64,000 bases of DNA from Rugamonas aquatica (GTDB lineage Bacteria > Pseudomonadota > Gammaproteobacteria > Burkholderiales > Burkholderiaceae_D). The stretch covers positions 101,061 to 165,060 of the forward strand of contig NZ_WHUG01000015.1 of assembly GCF_009380215.1 (NCBI RefSeq). Direction: 5' to 3'. Position numbers and translations under genes: made by a program. The notes under the pieces are model-generated. The model worked only from the letters and a program-made list of their open reading frames with translations. It was not told the origin of the DNA and did no database searches. Shown here in pieces: positions 53,383 to 61,661 of this stretch. Every line of letters begins with the position of its first letter. Position 1 is the stretch's first letter.

Positions 53383-53392
53383 CGCCGCCTCC

Positions 53393-53827
53393 TCAGAACT
53401 GCACCGTGACCGTGCGCTGCACATAGTCGGCGCTGGTGGTGACGGCGTTGGGACAAATGCCGGCGGCCGGCTGGTTGCAGGCCACGGCTGTCACCGTGGT
53501 CCGGTTCATGCTCGCGCCCATACCGGGCGTGGCGTTGACGGTGCACTGCACGGTGACGGTGAAGACCGACAGCGTCCCGCCCGGCACGAAGGTGCGGCTG
53601 GCCGCGCAGCTGCCGTTGATCTGCTGCTGGTACAGGCCGTACTCGACGCCGGCGCGGGCCGCCTCGTAGGCGCGCGCGCCCAGCAAGTCCAGCGCCGAGC
53701 TGCTTTGCTGCGAGCGCGACAGCGACATCGCCGCCACGGCCAGCGCCGACAGCACCACCACCAGGAACATGGCGGTGACGATGGAGACGCCGGCGGCGTG
53801 GCGCGGCGGCGGGCGCAGGGTCGTCAT
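53393..53827 (-). CDS. mshP: MSHA biogenesis protein MshP
   Basis: This 144-residue prepilin-like protein has a leader ending HAAG followed by VSIVTAMFLVVVLSALAVAA. This is a type IV prepilin-like hydrophobic start without the Glu5, as in GspK/PilX-type minor pilins. The rest is a beta-rich domain (CAASRTFVPGGTLSVFTVTV). It overlaps mshO by four bases. Confidence 0.85.
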   Translation of the reverse strand: MTTLRPPPRHAAGVSIVTAMFLVVVLSALAVAAMSLSRSQQSSSALDLLGARAYEAARAGVEYGLYQQQINGSCAASRTFVPGGTLSVFTVTVQCTVNATPGMGASMNRTTVTAVACNQPAAGICPNAVTTSADYVQRTVTVQF

Positions 53828-54663
53828 GGCGTGTTATCCACGTGAACCTGGCGCACCAGGCTGATGCTTTCGCCGTTGCTGCGCGCCAGCGTCAGCGACA
53901 CGCCGACCAGCGCCGTGTTGGTGTTGGCCAGCACCACGTAATCGAAACCGCAGCCGGCCACCAGGCCGGCCAGCGTCGCGGGCGCCCCGAACTGCGGCGC
54001 GCCCAGCCCGTTCAGGCCGAAAATCTGGTTGCTGAAGCTGCGGATCAGCGTGCCGCCGCCGCCCGCCACCGGCGTGCAGACATAGGTGACCGTGCCGCTG
54101 ACCACCTGAAAGCGGTTGGTCGGCGACTGCATCGACGGCGACTGCGCGGCGAACGGGTTGCTGGCCAGCGTGATGCGGGTGCCGTTGACCGCCGTGACGC
54201 GCGCGACATTGCCGAAGGTGCGCACGTCGGCCGGCGCCGTGCCGATGTTGAACACGGCGATCCAGTCGTTGGGCAGGATTTGCTGGTTGCCGGACGGCGC
54301 GGCGCCGGCGATATCGAATTGCAGGCTGGCGGCCGGACTGAAATCCAGCGGCAGCAGCGCGGGCGGCGGCGAATCGCTGATGTCGATGTAGCGGCCGCCG
54401 GTCTTGGTCAGCTGGAACTGCAAGGTGCGGCGGTCGGCCGAGACCAGGATGCTGTTGGGCAGCGCCAGCCGCAGCTCGCGCGTGATGCGGCGCAGCGCCA
54501 GGTCGGCCACATCGGTCATCTCGCCGCGCGCGGCGGTGTCGACGTAGTTCTGCACCGGCGTCTTCAGGAACACCGCCACCATGCCGGCCAGGATGCCGGT
54601 GATGACCATGACGATGACCGCCTCGACCAGCGTGAAGCCTTGTGCGCGTTGGGGCGCTTTCAT
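53824..54663 (-). CDS. mshO: MSHA minor prepilin MshO
   Basis: This 279-residue protein has a prepilin leader MKAPQRAQG followed by FTLVEAVIVMVITGILAGMV, with Glu5 present. A helix and a long beta-rich C-terminal part follow, including FQVVSGTVTYVCTPVAGGGG. Length and position are those of MshO, a PilW/GspJ-like minor pilin. It overlaps mshD and mshP by four bases each. Confidence 0.88.
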   Translation of the reverse strand: MKAPQRAQGFTLVEAVIVMVITGILAGMVAVFLKTPVQNYVDTAARGEMTDVADLALRRITRELRLALPNSILVSADRRTLQFQLTKTGGRYIDISDSPPPALLPLDFSPAASLQFDIAGAAPSGNQQILPNDWIAVFNIGTAPADVRTFGNVARVTAVNGTRITLASNPFAAQSPSMQSPTNRFQVVSGTVTYVCTPVAGGGGTLIRSFSNQIFGLNGLGAPQFGAPATLAGLVAGCGFDYVVLANTNTALVGVSLTLARSNGESISLVRQVHVDNTP

Positions 54664-55208
54664 AGCGACCTCGGCGCGTAGCGGGCGCGGTAGCCGTCCA
54701 GCGTCACGTTGTCGGCGCCGTAGGTGACGACCACGGTGATGCGCAGCGCGGCGGCCTGCGGGACCACAGCACCGGCCGCGCCAAACGTGGAATCCTGGAC
54801 GACCGTGACGACGGCGGAATAGCCGGTCGGGAATGAATTGCCGGCGGCGTCGGTGGTGTAAATGCCGCCGTAGTCATTGACGTTGTCGAAGGGGCGGACA
54901 TTGCCGGCTGCCAGTTCAGGCCCCATGCCTTCCGGAATGGTGCAATCGGCCTCGCTCAACGTGGCGGGGTCTTCGGCCTTCGGATCGCTGCCGTCGCAAA
55001 ACGTGAAGTGCGCCAGGCGGACCTCCTCCATCATGCTCTCGGCGATGGCCAGCGCCTGCTTGCGGCGCATCGGGTCGGGACTGGAGCGCGCGCCCATGCC
55101 CAGCACTTGCAGCACGCCGACCACGGCGATGCCGACGATGACGATGAACATCACCAGCTCCACCATGCTCAGGCCGGCTTGCTTGCGGCGGGCGGGCTTA
55201 GAACACAT
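54660..55208 (-). CDS. mshD: MSHA minor prepilin MshD
   Basis: This 182-residue prepilin has a leader ending KQAG followed by LSMVELVMFIVIVGIAVVGV. The body includes RRKQALAIAESMMEEVRLAH, typical of PilV/GspI-like minor pilins. It overlaps mshC by 11 bases and mshO by four. Confidence 0.88.
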   Translation of the reverse strand: MCSKPARRKQAGLSMVELVMFIVIVGIAVVGVLQVLGMGARSSPDPMRRKQALAIAESMMEEVRLAHFTFCDGSDPKAEDPATLSEADCTIPEGMGPELAAGNVRPFDNVNDYGGIYTTDAAGNSFPTGYSAVVTVVQDSTFGAAGAVVPQAAALRITVVVTYGADNVTLDGYRARYAPRSL

Positions 55209-55752
55209 AGCCGGTCACCGCCGTCACGGTCACATTGTGGGCGCCGCCGTCGCCGCTGACGCTCAGCGCCAGCGTGGCGAAGGTCGAGGTCGGGCCGCCC
55301 GGCGTGTCGGTGCCGGCGAACGGCTGGCCGGCGGGGTCGAAAAAGAAGGTCGAGGCGGCGGAGACAGCCAGGCCGCCCGGCACGCCTTCGCATGCCCAGG
55401 CGGTCCCGCCGCAGTTGGCGATGGTTGACGCGGTGCCGCTGTTGGAACCGCCGGGCGGCGCCACGCGGCTGTTGCAGGCGGCGTCGTAGCACAGCGCGAC
55501 GCTGCTGCCGTTCAGCCGCACAAACACAAAGCGGCCCTGGGCGATGGCCACTTTCTGGCCGTAGCGTATCAACGCCTTGAACTGATCGGTATAGGCGGCC
55601 GCGTCGAAACCTTTGGTGTCCGAGAAGCGCGGCACCACGACGGCGCCCAGGATGCCCAGCACCACTATCGTCACAATCAACTCAACCAACGTAAAGCCAC
55701 CCGGCCTCGGGGGCCGGACGCGGCGCGACTGCGCCGGCGACCTCACTCCCAT
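55198..55752 (-). CDS. mshC: MSHA minor prepilin MshC
   Basis: This 184-residue prepilin has an 18-residue basic and Pro-rich leader ending RPGG, then FTLVELIVTIVVLGILGAVV with Glu5. The globular domain includes FKALIRYGQKVAIAQGRFVF. It sits between mshA (24 bases upstream) and mshD (11-base overlap), the MshC place in Vibrio. Confidence 0.87.
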   Translation of the reverse strand: MGVRSPAQSRRVRPPRPGGFTLVELIVTIVVLGILGAVVVPRFSDTKGFDAAAYTDQFKALIRYGQKVAIAQGRFVFVRLNGSSVALCYDAACNSRVAPPGGSNSGTASTIANCGGTAWACEGVPGGLAVSAASTFFFDPAGQPFAGTDTPGGPTSTFATLALSVSGDGGAHNVTVTAVTGYVF

Positions 55753-55776
55753 CCCCGGCCCGTCATTGCTGATGGA

Positions 55777-56247
55777 TCAGCAGGTGCCGACAGCGGCTGC
55801 GACGGTCGTGGTGCCGGTGCTCGGGTCATAGGTCACCGTGCAATTGGTGTGGCCGGCGCCGTTGTCGGAGCGCAGCACCCCGGTCGTCGCGGTAAAGTTC
55901 GTCAGGTCGTAGTCCGCCATACCCGTCGTACCGCCGAGTGCGGCCAGCATGCCCGCGAAGGTTGGATAACCGGTGCCGTTGACAACCACATCGGTATCGT
56001 AGGTGGCACCGGCAGCAGGCGATCCCCCCGCCAGCCAGCGCCCGTGGTACATATTCGACGCGCTGGCGATGGCTGCCTTGGCCGCCATCATTTTCGCCAC
56101 GCGCGCATCGCTTCCCAGGTTGGCAAACTTCGGCAGCGCGGTGGCGGCCAGGATGCCCAGGATGACGATCACGACGATCAGCTCGATCAGCGTGAAACCG
56201 CCTTGCTGGGAACGCGATTTGAACGAAGGTACTTGTTTGGTTTGCAT
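55777..56247 (-). CDS. mshA: MSHA major pilin MshA
   Basis: This 156-residue prepilin has the leader MQTKQVPSFKSRSQQGG followed by FTLIELIVVIVILGILAATA and PKFANLGSDAR. The globular domain has two cysteines near the C-terminus (HTNCTVTYD and the final Cys) that would form a disulfide loop, as in type IV major pilins. It is the best candidate for the main pilus subunit. GGAGAG lies four bases before the ATG, and 67 bases separate it from the previous gene. Confidence 0.9.
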   Translation of the reverse strand: MQTKQVPSFKSRSQQGGFTLIELIVVIVILGILAATALPKFANLGSDARVAKMMAAKAAIASASNMYHGRWLAGGSPAAGATYDTDVVVNGTGYPTFAGMLAALGGTTGMADYDLTNFTATTGVLRSDNGAGHTNCTVTYDPSTGTTTVAAAVGTC

Positions 56248-56314
56248 ATGACTCTCCAGACCTGACTAAAAAAGATCATTAACGCCTTGCTGCGGCGGAG
56301 CGCGACAGCGGCTG

Positions 56315-56848
56315 CTATTGAGTGACTTCATTTAGCGCGATACCGGCATTTCCCGGCTGGCGCTCTGCGTTGGCGTTTTTCGAGGGCAAGCGCAGTGATT
56401 CTACCTTGAAATAAATATTCTTTGAGGCACTATTTAACAAATCTTCTTGCCCGTCCCTCACGAATACCAGTTTGTGTTGCCGTAGATCAAAATACCAGTT
56501 GCCTGCTTTAACACTCTTTGCCGCTTCCGGCGTCAGCTCGCCCGCGTAATTGTCCGGCGGCCGCGCCAGCCAGGCGATCGGATTGGCGCCGGCCAGCGCG
56601 CCGATTTCCCCATCCCTGCCCTGCACCTGCAAGGCCATCACCTTGCTGGACAAGGCGCTACGCATATTGATCAGCAAAGCCTGCACGCCGGCGTCGTCGC
56701 CGGCGCGGCGGTAATACGCCATCCGCTCCAGCGCCACCATCACCAGCAGGCCGAAAATGCCGGCCACCACGGCGAACTCGAACAAGGTGAAACCCCGTCC
56801 CCGCCGTCGTTGCGGCCGCACAACACCAGCAAGACGCAAGCCGCCCAT
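56315..56848 (-). CDS. Prepilin-like protein of the MSHA locus (MshB/MshF position)
   Basis: This 177-residue prepilin has a basic leader with RRRGRG then FTLFEFAVVAGIFGLLVMVA, with Glu5. The globular part contains NMRSALSSKVMALQVQGRDG and LVFVRDGQEDLLNSASKNIY. In Vibrio mshF and mshB lie between mshG and mshA; only one gene is found here. It shares a single base with mshG's stop. Which of the two names fits cannot be settled by eye. Confidence 0.8.
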   Translation of the reverse strand: MGGLRLAGVVRPQRRRGRGFTLFEFAVVAGIFGLLVMVALERMAYYRRAGDDAGVQALLINMRSALSSKVMALQVQGRDGEIGALAGANPIAWLARPPDNYAGELTPEAAKSVKAGNWYFDLRQHKLVFVRDGQEDLLNSASKNIYFKVESLRLPSKNANAERQPGNAGIALNEVTQ

Positions 56849-58083
56849 CAGTGCGGCAACGCCACTTTGCCCAGATCCCAGATCGGCACGAAGATGCCCA
56901 GCGCCAGCACCAGCACCAGCAGGCCGAGGAAGGTGATCAGGATGGGCTCGATCTGCGCGGCCAGCGTCTTCAGCTCGTAGTCCACCTCGCGCTCGTACAT
57001 CTGGGCGATTTCATCCATCAGCTCGTCCAGCGAGCCGGATTCCTCGCCCACCGCCACCATCTGCAACACCACCGGCGTGAACACATTGGCCGCGATCGAG
57101 GTGCGCAGGATGCTGTCGCCGCGCTCGACGCCGTCGCGCATCTGCTCCACGCGCGCGCACAGGAAGGCGTTGTCCACCGTCTGCGACACCACCGTCAGCG
57201 CCTGTACGATGGGCACGCCGCTGCGGCTCGACAGCGAGAAGCTGCGGGCGAAACGCGCCATCGTGGCCTTGTGGATGATCTTGCCGGCGATGGGAAACTT
57301 GAGCTTGTAGCGGTCCCACTTGTAGCGCCCGGCGCTGGTGTTGACCCAGTAGCGGAAGCCGAACACGGCCGCGCCGGCGCCCACCAGCAGCAGCTGCCAG
57401 TAAGTCACCATGAAATGCGAGCTGGCGATCAGGATGCGCGTCATCAGCGGCAGCTCGGCGTGGAAGCTCTGGAACACCTTGACGAACTGCGGGATGACGA
57501 AGATGTTGACGATGACGATGGCGACGATCATCGCCACCACCACGAAGATCGGGTAGCGGGTGGCGCTCTTGACGCGGGCGCGCATCTCGCGGTCGAACTC
57601 CAGGTGGTCGAACAAGCGCAGGAACACTTCCTCCAGCCGCCCGGTCATCTCGCCCACGCGCACCATCGACAGGTAGAAATCGTTGAACACGGTGGGATGG
57701 CGCCGCATCGCCGCCGACAGTTCGCGGCCGGCGTCGAGCGACTCGCGCAAGTCCTTGATGACCTTGCCGAACGATTTGCTGATCGCCGATTCCTGCAGGC
57801 CGGCCAACCCGCGCATGATGGGCACGCCCGACTTGAGCAAGGTGTAGAGCTGGCGGCTGAACAATTGCACATCCATCGACGTCACCCTCTTCTCGAACAG
57901 CTTGACCCACCAGGCCTCGCCGCTGGCGCTGCCGGTGGCGGCCTTGCGGGTCAGCGCGATCTCCACCGGCGTGGCGCCGCTGCCCAGCAGATGGTCGGCC
58001 ACGGCGCCGCTGTCGGCCGCCTCCAGCACGCCCTGCATCAACTCTCCGCGCGCGCTGCGCGCCTTGTAGGCATAGAACGGCAC
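56848..58083 (-). CDS. mshG: MSHA biogenesis inner-membrane platform protein MshG
   Basis: This 411-residue protein is of the GspF/PilC family. Three membrane segments are visible (near YPIFVVVAMIVAIVIVNIFV, FMVTYWQLLLVGAGAAVFGF and ITFLGLLVLVLALGIFVPIW), along with the two repeated GspF domains (LYTLLKSGVPIMRGLAGLQE and RSGVPIVQALTVVSQTVDNA). It forms the platform turned by the MshE motor. It starts one base before the mshE stop region (gap of one base) and overlaps the next gene by one base. Confidence 0.92.
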   Translation of the reverse strand: MPFYAYKARSARGELMQGVLEAADSGAVADHLLGSGATPVEIALTRKAATGSASGEAWWVKLFEKRVTSMDVQLFSRQLYTLLKSGVPIMRGLAGLQESAISKSFGKVIKDLRESLDAGRELSAAMRRHPTVFNDFYLSMVRVGEMTGRLEEVFLRLFDHLEFDREMRARVKSATRYPIFVVVAMIVAIVIVNIFVIPQFVKVFQSFHAELPLMTRILIASSHFMVTYWQLLLVGAGAAVFGFRYWVNTSAGRYKWDRYKLKFPIAGKIIHKATMARFARSFSLSSRSGVPIVQALTVVSQTVDNAFLCARVEQMRDGVERGDSILRTSIAANVFTPVVLQMVAVGEESGSLDELMDEIAQMYEREVDYELKTLAAQIEPILITFLGLLVLVLALGIFVPIWDLGKVALPH

Positions 58084-58084
58084 G

Positions 58085-59791
58085 TCAATCCTCGGTCTGG
58101 TTGCTGATGCGCATGGCCTCGGCCACCGTGGTGCGCCCCTGTATCACCAGCGCCACCGCATGGCGGCGCAGGGTTTCGCCGGCCATCTGCGTTGCCGCCA
58201 CCCGCAGGAAGTGCGAGGGATCGGGATCGTTGGCCGCATCGACCACCTCGCGCGTCATCTCCAGCAGCTCGTACACGCCGGTACGGCCGCGATACCCCAT
58301 GCCATTGCAATGCGAACAACCCTTGCCATGGAAGTAGCGCGCCATGCCCACCTTGTCGTGCAACTCCATGCGCAGCCACTCGTGTTCGGTCGGCGTCAGC
58401 TCGTACGGCGTGGTGCAGCTTTCGCAGATCACCCGCACCAGGCGCTGTGCCAGCACGGCTTGCAGCGAACTACCGACCATGTAGCGCGGTACGCCCATGT
58501 CCATCAGCCGCAGCGGCGTGCTGGCCGCGTCGTTGGTGTGCAGGGTCGATAATACCAAGTGACCGGTCATGGCGGCGCGCAAACCGATCTGTGCCGTTTC
58601 CTGGTCGCGCATCTCGCCCACCAGCACGATGTCCGGGTCTTGCCGCAGCGCCGAACGCAGCACGCGCGCGAAGTTCAGCTCGATCTTGTCGTTGACCTGC
58701 ACCTGGTTGATGCCGGGCAGCCGGTATTCGACCGGGTCTTCCACGGTAATCAGCTTTTTCTCCACCGAATTGAGTTCGGCCAGCGCGCAATACAGCGTGG
58801 TGGTCTTGCCGCTGCCGGTCGGCCCGGTCACCAGCACCAGGCCGTTGGGGCGCTGGACGATGGCGCGGAATTTCTCCAGGATGGTCTTGGGCATGCCGAT
58901 CGCGTCCAGCCGCAGCTGGGTGTTGCTCTGGCTGAGCAGACGCATCACCACCGATTCGCCGTACTGGGTCGGCATGGTCGAGATACGCACGTCGATGCGC
59001 TGGTTCTTCACGCGCACGGCGAAGCGGCCGTCCTGCGGCAAGCGCTTTTCCGAGATGTCGAGGTCGGACATCAGCTTCAGGCGCAGCGCCAGCGACGGCG
59101 CGATCTTGATGTCGGCCTCGGTTTGCAGGTGCAGCACGCCGTCGATGCGGAAGCGGATCTGCAGCCGGCCTTCCTGCGGCTCGATGTGGATGTCGGACGC
59201 GCGCACCTGGGTGGCGTCGTCGAACACCGATTGCAGCAGCTTGACGATGGGCGCCTCTTCCAGGTTGGAATTGGCGGCCGCCAGCGCGCCGAAGTCGACC
59301 GAGACATCGCCCAGGTCCTGCTCCAGCTCGCGCGCCAGGTCGGAGATGTCCTCGGTGCGGCGGTAGATGCGGTCGATCACGCCCAGCACTTCGGTCTCGT
59401 TGACCACCGCCAGCTCGATCGGCTGCTTGACGATGCGCGAGATCTCGTCGTACGCGAACAGGTCGGTCGGGTCGGACATTCCGACCAGCAGCGCGCCGCG
59501 CCGGTCTTCCAGCACCAGCGCGCGGAAGCGGCGGGCCTGGGTTTCCGGCAGCAGCCGCACGATCTCGGGATTGACGTTGAAGAACTTCAGGTTCAGATAC
59601 GGGATGTTGAGCTGCCGCGCCAGCGCGCCGGCGATCTGTTCCTCGGTAACATAGCCGTTCTCGATGAACACGCGGCCCAGCTTGCGTCCGCTGCGCTTTT
59701 GCTCGGCCAGCGCCAGGCCCAGTTGTTCCTCGGTCAGCAGCTTTTGCTGCACCAAAATTTCTCCAAGCCGCACTTTCTCTGGCCTTGCCAT
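58085..59791 (-). CDS. mshE: MSHA assembly ATPase MshE
   Basis: This 568-residue GspE/PilB-type ATPase drives pilus extension. The N-terminal MshEN domain (EILVQQKLLTEEQLGLALAE and AGALARQLNIPYLNL) is of the kind that binds cyclic di-GMP in Vibrio MshE. The motor domain has Walker A GPTGSGKTT with Lys329, followed by the Asp and His boxes (MRDQETAQIGLRAAMTGHLV). A zinc-binding CxxC pair occurs later (VICESCTTPYEL and CSHCNGMGYRGRTG). It begins the MSHA locus on this strand, divergent from the orphan ABC ATPase. Confidence 0.94.
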   Translation of the reverse strand: MARPEKVRLGEILVQQKLLTEEQLGLALAEQKRSGRKLGRVFIENGYVTEEQIAGALARQLNIPYLNLKFFNVNPEIVRLLPETQARRFRALVLEDRRGALLVGMSDPTDLFAYDEISRIVKQPIELAVVNETEVLGVIDRIYRRTEDISDLARELEQDLGDVSVDFGALAAANSNLEEAPIVKLLQSVFDDATQVRASDIHIEPQEGRLQIRFRIDGVLHLQTEADIKIAPSLALRLKLMSDLDISEKRLPQDGRFAVRVKNQRIDVRISTMPTQYGESVVMRLLSQSNTQLRLDAIGMPKTILEKFRAIVQRPNGLVLVTGPTGSGKTTTLYCALAELNSVEKKLITVEDPVEYRLPGINQVQVNDKIELNFARVLRSALRQDPDIVLVGEMRDQETAQIGLRAAMTGHLVLSTLHTNDAASTPLRLMDMGVPRYMVGSSLQAVLAQRLVRVICESCTTPYELTPTEHEWLRMELHDKVGMARYFHGKGCSHCNGMGYRGRTGVYELLEMTREVVDAANDPDPSHFLRVAATQMAGETLRRHAVALVIQGRTTVAEAMRISNQTED

Positions 59792-59958
59792 GCCCCGCTC
59801 CTTGTGATCTGTGCCGTCTGTTGGCTTGCGGCCATTCTAGTGCAGAAACCGGCTCCGGCGAGACTCCACGTGCGCCGGGCGCGACAGGGTGTCGCTTTCT
59901 TCGCACGAATGCGCTACAGTGTCGTTCGTTTCCCAGCCCCACAGAGCCACCACCTTCC

Positions 59959-60675
59959 ATGACCGACCCTGCCCTGCGCTTCCAGCAAGTCGTCAAACGC
60001 TATGGCCAGGCCAGCGTCTTGCAGGGCGTGGATCTGGAGCTGCAAGCGGGCGAGTGCTTCGGCCTGGTGGGCGTCAACGGCGCCGGCAAGACCAGCCTGA
60101 TCAAGTGTCTGCTGGATTTCTGCGCCCTCGACGGCGGCGCCATCGAGATCTTCGGCCAGCCGCACGACCGCCCCGCCAGCCGCCAGCCGCTGGGCTTCCT
60201 GCCCGAACGCTTCACCCCGCCCTACTACCTGACCGGCGCCGATTTCATCCGCTATTTGCTGAGTTTGCAAGGCCTGGCCTACGATCCGGCCGCCGTGGCC
60301 GCCATGCTGGAGGCGCTGGACCTGGCGCCGGACGCGCTGCGCCGCACCGTGCGCCATTATTCGAAAGGCATGACGCAGAAGCTGGGCCTGGCCGCCTGCC
60401 TGCTGGCGCGCAAGCCGCTGTACGTGCTGGACGAGCCGATGAGCGGGCTGGACCCGAAGGCGCGCGCGCTGCTCAAACAACAGCTGCGCCAGCTGCACGC
60501 CGGCGGCAGCACCATGTTCTTGACCTCGCACATGCTGGCCGATGTCGACGAGCTGTGCGACCGCATGGCCATCCTGCACGAAGGCCGCATCCGCTTCACC
60601 GGCTCGCCGGCCGAGTGCCGCAGCCATTACGGCGCCGACAGCCTGGAGCAAGCCTTCCTGGCTTGCATCGCGTGA
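59959..60675 (+). CDS. Orphan ABC transporter ATPase (CcmA-type)
   Basis: This 238-residue ATPase has Walker A GVNGAGKTS at about residues 37-45, signature YSKGMTQKLGLAACLL and Walker B YVLDEPMSGLDPKAR, with the switch His in LTSHMLADVDEL. It resembles the ABC-2 exporter ATPases (CcmA-like) but no permease gene is next to it in the window. Its stop overlaps a GTG of the next gene (GTGA), so it is probably coupled to the secretin-locus ATPase. Start ATG 59959 was chosen because an upstream extension lacks family character. Confidence 0.87.
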   Translation: MTDPALRFQQVVKRYGQASVLQGVDLELQAGECFGLVGVNGAGKTSLIKCLLDFCALDGGAIEIFGQPHDRPASRQPLGFLPERFTPPYYLTGADFIRYLLSLQGLAYDPAAVAAMLEALDLAPDALRRTVRHYSKGMTQKLGLAACLLARKPLYVLDEPMSGLDPKARALLKQQLRQLHAGGSTMFLTSHMLADVDELCDRMAILHEGRIRFTGSPAECRSHYGADSLEQAFLACIA

Positions 60676-60680
60676 GCAGC

Positions 60681-61598
60681 ATGTACCAGTCCCACTTCGG
60701 CCTGCGCGAATCGCCGTTCGGCATCACCCCGAACCCGGCCTTTTTCTACGCCGGCAACACCCGCGGCGAAATCCTGCAAGCCTTGCTGTATGCGGTCTGC
60801 CACGGCGAAGGTATCATCAAGGTGACCGGCGAAGTGGGCGCCGGCAAGACCATGTTGTGCCGCATGCTGGAGCGCCAGCTGCCGCCGCACATCGACGTCA
60901 TCTACCTGGTCAACCCCAATCTGAACCCGCAGGAAGTGCAGTACGCCATCGCCGCCGAACTGGGCATGGACGGCCACGGCTTGCGCATCGACGAGATCCA
61001 GCGCCGCCTGCAGGCCGACCTGATCGCCCGCCACAGCCAGGGCCGCCAGGTGGTGCTGCTGGTCGAGGAAGCCCAGGCCATGCCGCTCGACACGCTGGAA
61101 GCGATACGCCTGCTGACCAACCTGGAGACCGCGCACAGCAAGCTGCTGCAGATCGTGCTGTTCGGCCAGCCGGAGCTGGACCAGCACCTGGCGCTGGCCA
61201 GCATGCGCCAGCTGAAGGAACGCATCACCCACAGCTTCGAGGTGCCGGCGCTGTCGCCGGCGCTGATCGACGAATTCCTCGCATGCCGGCTGCGCGCGGC
61301 CGGTCACGACGGCTCGCCGCTGTTCAGCCCGGCCGCCGCCAGGCTGATCGCCGAACGCTCCGAGGGCATCGTCCGCCGCATCAACATCCTGGCCGACAAG
61401 GCCCTGCTGGCCGCCTATGCGGCCGACGCCAGCACCGTCAGCGTGCGCCACGCGCGCCAGGCGATACGCGAATCGGCCTTCCGCCGCCGCCAGCTGCGGC
61501 AAATCCTGCCTTGGCGCGCTGTTGCTACGGGGGCCTTGGCGGTCCTGCTAATTTGGGCTATTTGGGGGGCGATCCTTGCGGTGGCACCAAATTTGTAA
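60681..61598 (+). CDS. ExeA/MshM-like AAA ATPase, second copy
   Basis: This 305-residue ATPase starts MYQSHFGLRESPFGITPNPA and has Walker A GEVGAGKT and Walker B VLLVEEAQAMPLDT. One membrane helix lies near the end (ATGALAVLLIWAIWGAILAV). It is closely related to MshM at 44643 and should help secretin positioning. GTG 60672, overlapping the ABC stop, is an alternative start that adds three residues. It precedes the second secretin gene by 63 bases. Confidence 0.87.
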   Translation: MYQSHFGLRESPFGITPNPAFFYAGNTRGEILQALLYAVCHGEGIIKVTGEVGAGKTMLCRMLERQLPPHIDVIYLVNPNLNPQEVQYAIAAELGMDGHGLRIDEIQRRLQADLIARHSQGRQVVLLVEEAQAMPLDTLEAIRLLTNLETAHSKLLQIVLFGQPELDQHLALASMRQLKERITHSFEVPALSPALIDEFLACRLRAAGHDGSPLFSPAAARLIAERSEGIVRRINILADKALLAAYAADASTVSVRHARQAIRESAFRRRQLRQILPWRAVATGALAVLLIWAIWGAILAVAPNL

Positions 61599-61661
61599 GA
61601 TCATGGTGTTTATATTGCAAATGCACAACATCCTGCATTCCCCCTGGGCCGGAAAGAAACA

